Source: Paludibacter sp. (GTDB taxonomy: Bacteria > Bacteroidota > Bacteroidia > Bacteroidales > Paludibacteraceae). From it: DNA of 10,784 bases. This document shows, piece by piece, positions 6,975 to 10,784 of the stretch. The stretch's first letter is position 1, and every line of letters begins with the position of its first letter. The notes under the pieces were generated by a model. It did no database searches, was not told the DNA's origin, and worked only from the letters and a program-made list of their open reading frames with translations. A program made the position numbers and the translations under genes. The stretch covers positions 1 to 10,784 of the forward strand of contig JAQTOL010000066.1 of NCBI GenBank assembly GCA_028748945.1. Direction: 5' to 3'.

Positions 6975-9401
6975 TTATTTACGAATACAATCTCTCAAAT
7001 AATTCGGATCCTGTTCCGGTGTACGCATTCCGGCAACTTCCAGTGCTTTCAACACAAAAACATTCCAGGAGAATACCCTTGTACTTGGCCACCAACAACC
7101 CGGAACGCTAAGATCATAGGGTAAAAATTCGTGACTGAAAGGTTCATCCGGATTCAAAGTGATTTCAGCTTTTAACCGGTCCTTTATCCGCTTTTCAGCC
7201 GGCTTCCAACCGTGCTTCATACCTGCCACATATCCGCAGATTTCTTCGCGCATCCAACTTCCGGCATTGTAATAGATGCCATTGTCCCAAAATAAATTGG
7301 GCGAAAATGGTTTATTTTTCATCGTGAAATAGGTATCCTTCACATGAAAAATCAGAGGCGAATAACCATCATGTGTCGGTACTTTATCCAGCGTATTGTT
7401 CACCATTTCCGAAGTCAGAATCGGTTGATTAAATAACCAAAGAGAGACAAATTCAGGTAAAAGGGCATTGAAAGTAATCACATAAGGATACGCTTTATTA
7501 TCGATTAAATAGCCCCGTTTTTTATCATAAAATGCACGGTAAGCAGCATTGGCTTTTTCGATCGTTTCATTTTTTACCGGCATACCCAATTCCTGTGCCA
7601 CCCGAAGTGTAACGGCAAGCATTCCCTGATTGACTGAAAGATTGGAAGTGCGGTTGGGATATTCCACACAATCATTTTGTCCCAATACAAAACGGGCACT
7701 ACATATACCATCACTGTCGGAATCCAGTTCTTTTATAATGTAATTGTATGCCTTTGTAATTTTATCCATGGGTGGAGCTATACCGTATTCCCTTTTATTA
7801 ACCAATGCAAACCAGAGAAACTCGAGTGTGGCATCATTCCCTTTTAGTTCCTTGCTACCCATCGAAGGTGTAATAATTGTACCAATCGTTCCCGCTTCAT
7901 TCTGCGTGGCAGCCCAGGCATTGAATATCTTTTCGCTGCTTTCCTTGTCGTAAACACCCATCTGGCTCCAGAACGAATCACGGTTATACATATCCGGTGC
8001 ATAATTGATACTCGGAACACTCAAAGGGCTAAAATTATTGGCAGAAGTTATCCACATCAGCATTTGATAACAGGAATACAAACACTTTTCTTCGGTCGTT
8101 CCCCTGAACCGCAGCCCATCGGCGAGGTAAACCTGCGAAGCCAGTCGTACATCGTGAAGAGTTGGTTTAGCAGGAGTAACAAAAATAAACGTGCGCTTTG
8201 TATTCGTAACGCCGGCACGAAGTTGATGATAGGCACGCTCATTCGCTACCGATTGTATAACCTCAAGGTCTTTGATTTCCAGTTGATAGGGTTCACCTGT
8301 CTTTAGATTCGAAGATGCAATCAGCAGATTCGTAATTCCGCCTTCGGTATTGGCCAGAAAAACGGTTTCTTCCAGATCCGTCCATTCTGTTGGTGACGAA
8401 GGAATATTAGTTTGGTAATGAAAACCCTGAACATCATTCGCGGAAGTTCCGTCATTTTTCCAAAGCCTGAGCGAAATGGGATTTGCAGACCGGTGTTTGA
8501 AGCGTACCGTATAAAATCCATCAGGCAGATGGTAAGGTAACCGGAATCCCGCCATATCCGAACTTGCTTTTTTCCCTTTGATATTGAAAATGCCGTTTTC
8601 GTTTGTTACTTCGGCACCGTTATACGATTTCCAGTCTGCTGTTTCCGGTGTTTTGTATTCAATCTTTTCTTTGGGATAATTGAAATCCGACACTTCACCG
8701 AAAGTTAGTTTTACGAAGTTATTTCCAGCTTTGCGATCGTCTGTGGAAGCGATTCGATACAAATTGGCATCACATATTTCCTGTAAGGCCCGAAAACCGA
8801 CTCCTCCTGTTGAGGGGCGACGACGGATATTTCGTGTCCACAGATTCCGGTTTCCGGCATCCGTCAGCAGCCCTACAGCCAATGAATCACCAATCATATA
8901 ACCGGCGGCAGGATAGCTTTCCTGAACCACACCTCCCTTATTATCGGCATTATCGAAACTCCAGAAACGGGAAGGATGCTCTTTTGATGATAACGATGTA
9001 TTTATCGAATAATACAATAAAGACAGGTTGGTTTGACGGAGTTCCATCCTTTTTTCAAGTACGTGATTATTCACAATTTCGTAAAAAACGGATATGTGTA
9101 AATCCGCCTCCAGTTTTGCTAAGTTAACCACACCCGAAAGTGTAATGGTGTTTCCCTGCTGCGTGGCTTTTGTCGCTTTCCAGTTATTGATATATTCCCG
9201 GATGGAATAATCCTCATTTTCGACAAACATATTCAGCTCACCCACTTTCTCCTGAGTTGAAACCGGAATATTCCCGTAAAACAAATCAACATAAAACCCG
9301 GAAGTGGAATCTCCCTGTATTTTCATATTGATTTCGTTTGCTGAAAGTGTTGAACAGAAGAAAAGGAATAAAAGAATAATACTGCTTTGGATGTATTTCA
9401 T
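6975..9401 (-). CDS. Secreted (alpha/alpha)6-barrel glycosidase-like protein with an inserted jelly-roll domain
   Basis: From the ATG at 9399-9401 the product is 808 residues. Residues 1-21 (MKYIQSSIILLFLFFCSTLSA) are a signal peptide, so it is periplasmic or exported. Residues about 22-250 look like an N-terminal beta-sandwich. Residues about 256-383 resemble a carbohydrate-binding jelly roll (GFYTVRFKHR, WTDLEETVFL, YQLEIKDLEVI). Residues about 410-795 look like a six-hairpin glycosidase barrel, with YNRDSFWSQMGVYD (472-485), NDATLEFLWFAL (522-533), WDNGIYYNAGSWMREE (705-720) and FSHEFLPYD (755-763). D475, E527, E719, E720 and E758 are candidate acids, but I cannot assign the catalytic pair or a GH family. 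The frame continues upstream to an ATG at 9503, but that extension reads through repeat copy 3 and buries the signal peptide 34 residues in, so I prefer 9401. The gene probably follows the T9SS-protein gene in one operon (153-base gap). Confidence 0.7.
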   Translation of the reverse strand: MKYIQSSIILLFLFFCSTLSANEINMKIQGDSTSGFYVDLFYGNIPVSTQEKVGELNMFVENEDYSIREYINNWKATKATQQGNTITLSGVVNLAKLEADLHISVFYEIVNNHVLEKRMELRQTNLSLLYYSINTSLSSKEHPSRFWSFDNADNKGGVVQESYPAAGYMIGDSLAVGLLTDAGNRNLWTRNIRRRPSTGGVGFRALQEICDANLYRIASTDDRKAGNNFVKLTFGEVSDFNYPKEKIEYKTPETADWKSYNGAEVTNENGIFNIKGKKASSDMAGFRLPYHLPDGFYTVRFKHRSANPISLRLWKNDGTSANDVQGFHYQTNIPSSPTEWTDLEETVFLANTEGGITNLLIASSNLKTGEPYQLEIKDLEVIQSVANERAYHQLRAGVTNTKRTFIFVTPAKPTLHDVRLASQVYLADGLRFRGTTEEKCLYSCYQMLMWITSANNFSPLSVPSINYAPDMYNRDSFWSQMGVYDKESSEKIFNAWAATQNEAGTIGTIITPSMGSKELKGNDATLEFLWFALVNKREYGIAPPMDKITKAYNYIIKELDSDSDGICSARFVLGQNDCVEYPNRTSNLSVNQGMLAVTLRVAQELGMPVKNETIEKANAAYRAFYDKKRGYLIDNKAYPYVITFNALLPEFVSLWLFNQPILTSEMVNNTLDKVPTHDGYSPLIFHVKDTYFTMKNKPFSPNLFWDNGIYYNAGSWMREEICGYVAGMKHGWKPAEKRIKDRLKAEITLNPDEPFSHEFLPYDLSVPGCWWPSTRVFSWNVFVLKALEVAGMRTPEQDPNYLRDCIRK

Positions 9402-9413
9402 GGGATGATACAG

Positions 9414-9445
9414 CCCCCCTAAATCCCCCCAAAAGGGGGACTTTG
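9414..9445 (-). repeat. C/G-run palindromic repeat, copy 3 (in front of the glycosidase gene)
   Basis: On the minus strand it reads CAAAG, T, CCCCC, TTTT, GGGGGG, ATTTA, GGGGGG, ending 12 bases before the proposed glycosidase ATG at 9401. It matches copy 2 in order, prefix and orientation to the downstream start codon, but has a longer spacer between the G-runs. In the glycosidase frame it would translate as KSPFWGDLGGL, low-complexity residues that do not resemble a protein domain. Confidence 0.75.
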
Positions 9446-9554
9446 AGATTAGTGAGTTATTTTCACTCTCTTTGGTTTGAGCCTGAATTAATGAATGTTT
9501 CATGTGATTATTTTTTTATGTGATGTTTTTTTATTAAAAATCGCGAAACCCGGC

Positions 9555-10784
9555 TTAATCCTTCTTTATCAGTTTTGCCTGAAAGCTTTTCCCGCTATCA
9601 GTCGTTACTCTCAATAAATAGAATCCGTTTGGAAAGCTTATATGTATATTCGTTGCGGAATCTGTTGCCTGGTAAACCTTCCTTCCAACTAAATCAAAAA
9701 CTTCAATCTTAGCGATATTTTCACCCGTTGGTAAATTGATATGAATCCCGGACGAAAAAGGATTGGGATAAACCGTAAAGTTCGTAATGGTGGTATCTTC
9801 AATACCTGCTTTAAGCTTGAAAGTAGTCGGTAAAAGTTGGATAACCGACTGCGGTAAATCGGCATTATATATCCGTACTTCATCTACCGTTCCACGGAAA
9901 TTATAATCGGAAGTACCTTCATCTTTACGGGCAATGGTGAGGCTTTTAGCCGTGGTTTGAATAAGTCCGGTCTGCGCTTTAAAAGCGGAAAGCTTACCGT
10001 TACGATACAACTCCGAGGAATAACCGGTATAAACAGCGGTATAATGGTCGAATTTACCCATTTGAAGAACCGTATCGGCATCCACATCAACAACAGCATG
10101 ATTTGTTTTCACCGTCCAACGAACCTTTTTATCGGGCGTAACAGAGATTTTGTAACGTTCTTCCCAACTACCATGGGATAGAATAAATTGTTCGTTATTG
10201 GGCAGGACGTCGGGTTTTACCCAAAAGGAGACCGCGATTTTATCCTGAAAATTAAGTGCCGGTTCATTGGGAGTATAAATGTATGATGAACTTGAAGGAA
10301 ACTGATACGCTGCATTGACAATTCCATTTGCACCTATTGTTGAAACTGCATTGACCGAAACTGCATGATAATTATCCTGAGCCGAATTTTTTGTATCGCC
10401 GTTAAAGGAATAATAAATAAGTGGCGTTGGTTCCGCAGTGACAGAGAAATCTTTCACCAATACGGATTTGCTAAAAGTTGAGCTACCCGAACTGTTGGTT
10501 ACAGTCAGCGAAACAGAATAAATGCCCGTGGCATCGGGCAAATTCCAGGTTGGAGAAGCGGTGAGCGGATTCGTCAATGTTCCATCAGCGGTGCTCCAGA
10601 CATATTGAACATCAGTCGTATTGACTGTTGCTTCGGGAGTTTGAGTTGAATGGATATTAAAAGGCATACTCGTTGAAAATGAAATGTCACTGATAACGGG
10701 TCGTATGATTAACTGATCAACAACGGTAACGGCGATGGGTGCTGAAGTTACCGTATCGCCGTTTTCGGAAACCTTGCATTTCAA
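9555..10784 (-). CDS. Surface/secreted protein with Ig-/PKD-like and LamG domains and a T9SS C-terminal sorting domain (5' end outside window)
   Basis: The frame is open to the right edge, so this is the C-terminal 409 residues of a longer protein; the TTG at the edge is not a start. Residues 1-23 (KCKVSENGDTVTSAPIAVTV) look like the end of an Ig-like domain. Residues about 28-112 are PKD-like (VQYVWSTADG, GIYSVSLTVTN). Residues about 119-318 are a LamG/concanavalin-A-like lectin fold (PLIYYSFNGD, IAVSFWVKPD, HYTAVYTG, GTVDEVRIYN). Residues 336-409 are a type A T9SS sorting domain (FTVYPNPFSSG, KIEVFDLVGRKVY, NGFYLLRV, FQAKLIKKD). T9SS cargo crosses the outer membrane and loses this tail, and is released or anchored on the surface. 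LamG modules often bind or decorate glycans, and any catalytic domain would lie outside the window. The secreted glycosidase gene follows 153 bases downstream on the same strand, suggesting joint glycan handling. Confidence 0.9.
   Translation of the reverse strand: MKCKVSENGDTVTSAPIAVTVVDQLIIRPVISDISFSTSMPFNIHSTQTPEATVNTTDVQYVWSTADGTLTNPLTASPTWNLPDATGIYSVSLTVTNSSGSSTFSKSVLVKDFSVTAEPTPLIYYSFNGDTKNSAQDNYHAVSVNAVSTIGANGIVNAAYQFPSSSSYIYTPNEPALNFQDKIAVSFWVKPDVLPNNEQFILSHGSWEERYKISVTPDKKVRWTVKTNHAVVDVDADTVLQMGKFDHYTAVYTGYSSELYRNGKLSAFKAQTGLIQTTAKSLTIARKDEGTSDYNFRGTVDEVRIYNADLPQSVIQLLPTTFKLKAGIEDTTITNFTVYPNPFSSGIHINLPTGENIAKIEVFDLVGRKVYQATDSATNIHISFPNGFYLLRVTTDSGKSFQAKLIKKD

Noticed and set aside
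6685..7124. Plus-strand open frames running from galM across the terminator
   Set aside because: They are out of frame with galM and read through the hairpin at 6919-6953, with low-complexity translation.
10782..10784. TTG at the right edge as the start of the LamG/T9SS protein
   Set aside because: The frame is open to the window edge, there is no signal peptide, and the first residues are mid-domain (Ig-like end), so the gene is truncated by the window.

Overview
The window looks like a chromosomal segment from a Bacteroidota bacterium. Three things point there: a SusC/RagA-type TonB-dependent transporter, a beta-propeller/triple-tyrosine membrane regulator with a C-terminal LuxR-type helix-turn-helix, and a protein ending in a type IX secretion (T9SS) C-terminal sorting domain. 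The A/T-rich leaders without clear Shine-Dalgarno sequences and a TAnnTTTG-type -7 element also fit. A T9SS cargo protein suggests an environmental or oral-type lineage (Bacteroidales/Marinilabiliales or Flavobacteriia-like) rather than a typical gut Bacteroides, but genus cannot be fixed from the sequence alone.

Layout. 1-1209 (minus): N-terminal 403 residues of a SusC-like outer-membrane transporter whose barrel lies beyond the left edge. 1210-1501: divergent promoter region. 1502-4414 (plus): 970-aa one-component transmembrane regulator. 4588-5745 (plus): galactokinase galK. 5841-6881 (plus): aldose 1-epimerase galM. A strong hairpin terminator at 6919-6953 separates galM from a convergent minus-strand pair. 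Reading leftwards from the right edge, this pair is a partial LamG/T9SS-sorted surface protein (9555-10784) followed by an 808-aa secreted (alpha/alpha)6 glycosidase-like protein (6975-9401). No stretch longer than about 300 bases lacks a gene; the longest gap is 292 bases (1210-1501).

How the parts may work together (inference). The arrangement resembles the edge of a polysaccharide utilisation locus. The regulator would sense a saccharide in the periplasm and control the divergent SusC operon. The surface LamG protein and the secreted glycosidase could bind and cut a glycan. GalM and GalK would then convert released beta-D-galactose to the alpha anomer and to galactose-1-phosphate. galT, galE, a sugar permease and SusD are not in the window, so the pathway is incomplete here. 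The substrate is inferred only from galK/galM.

The most distinctive non-coding signal is a C/G-run palindromic repeat (core CCCCCTTTwGGGGG plus a further G-run), present three times. Two copies sit just in front of the start codons of galM and the glycosidase gene in the same orientation. One copy inflates the apparent reading frame of the glycosidase. I found no RNA genes, CRISPR array, insertion sequence or clearly new system.
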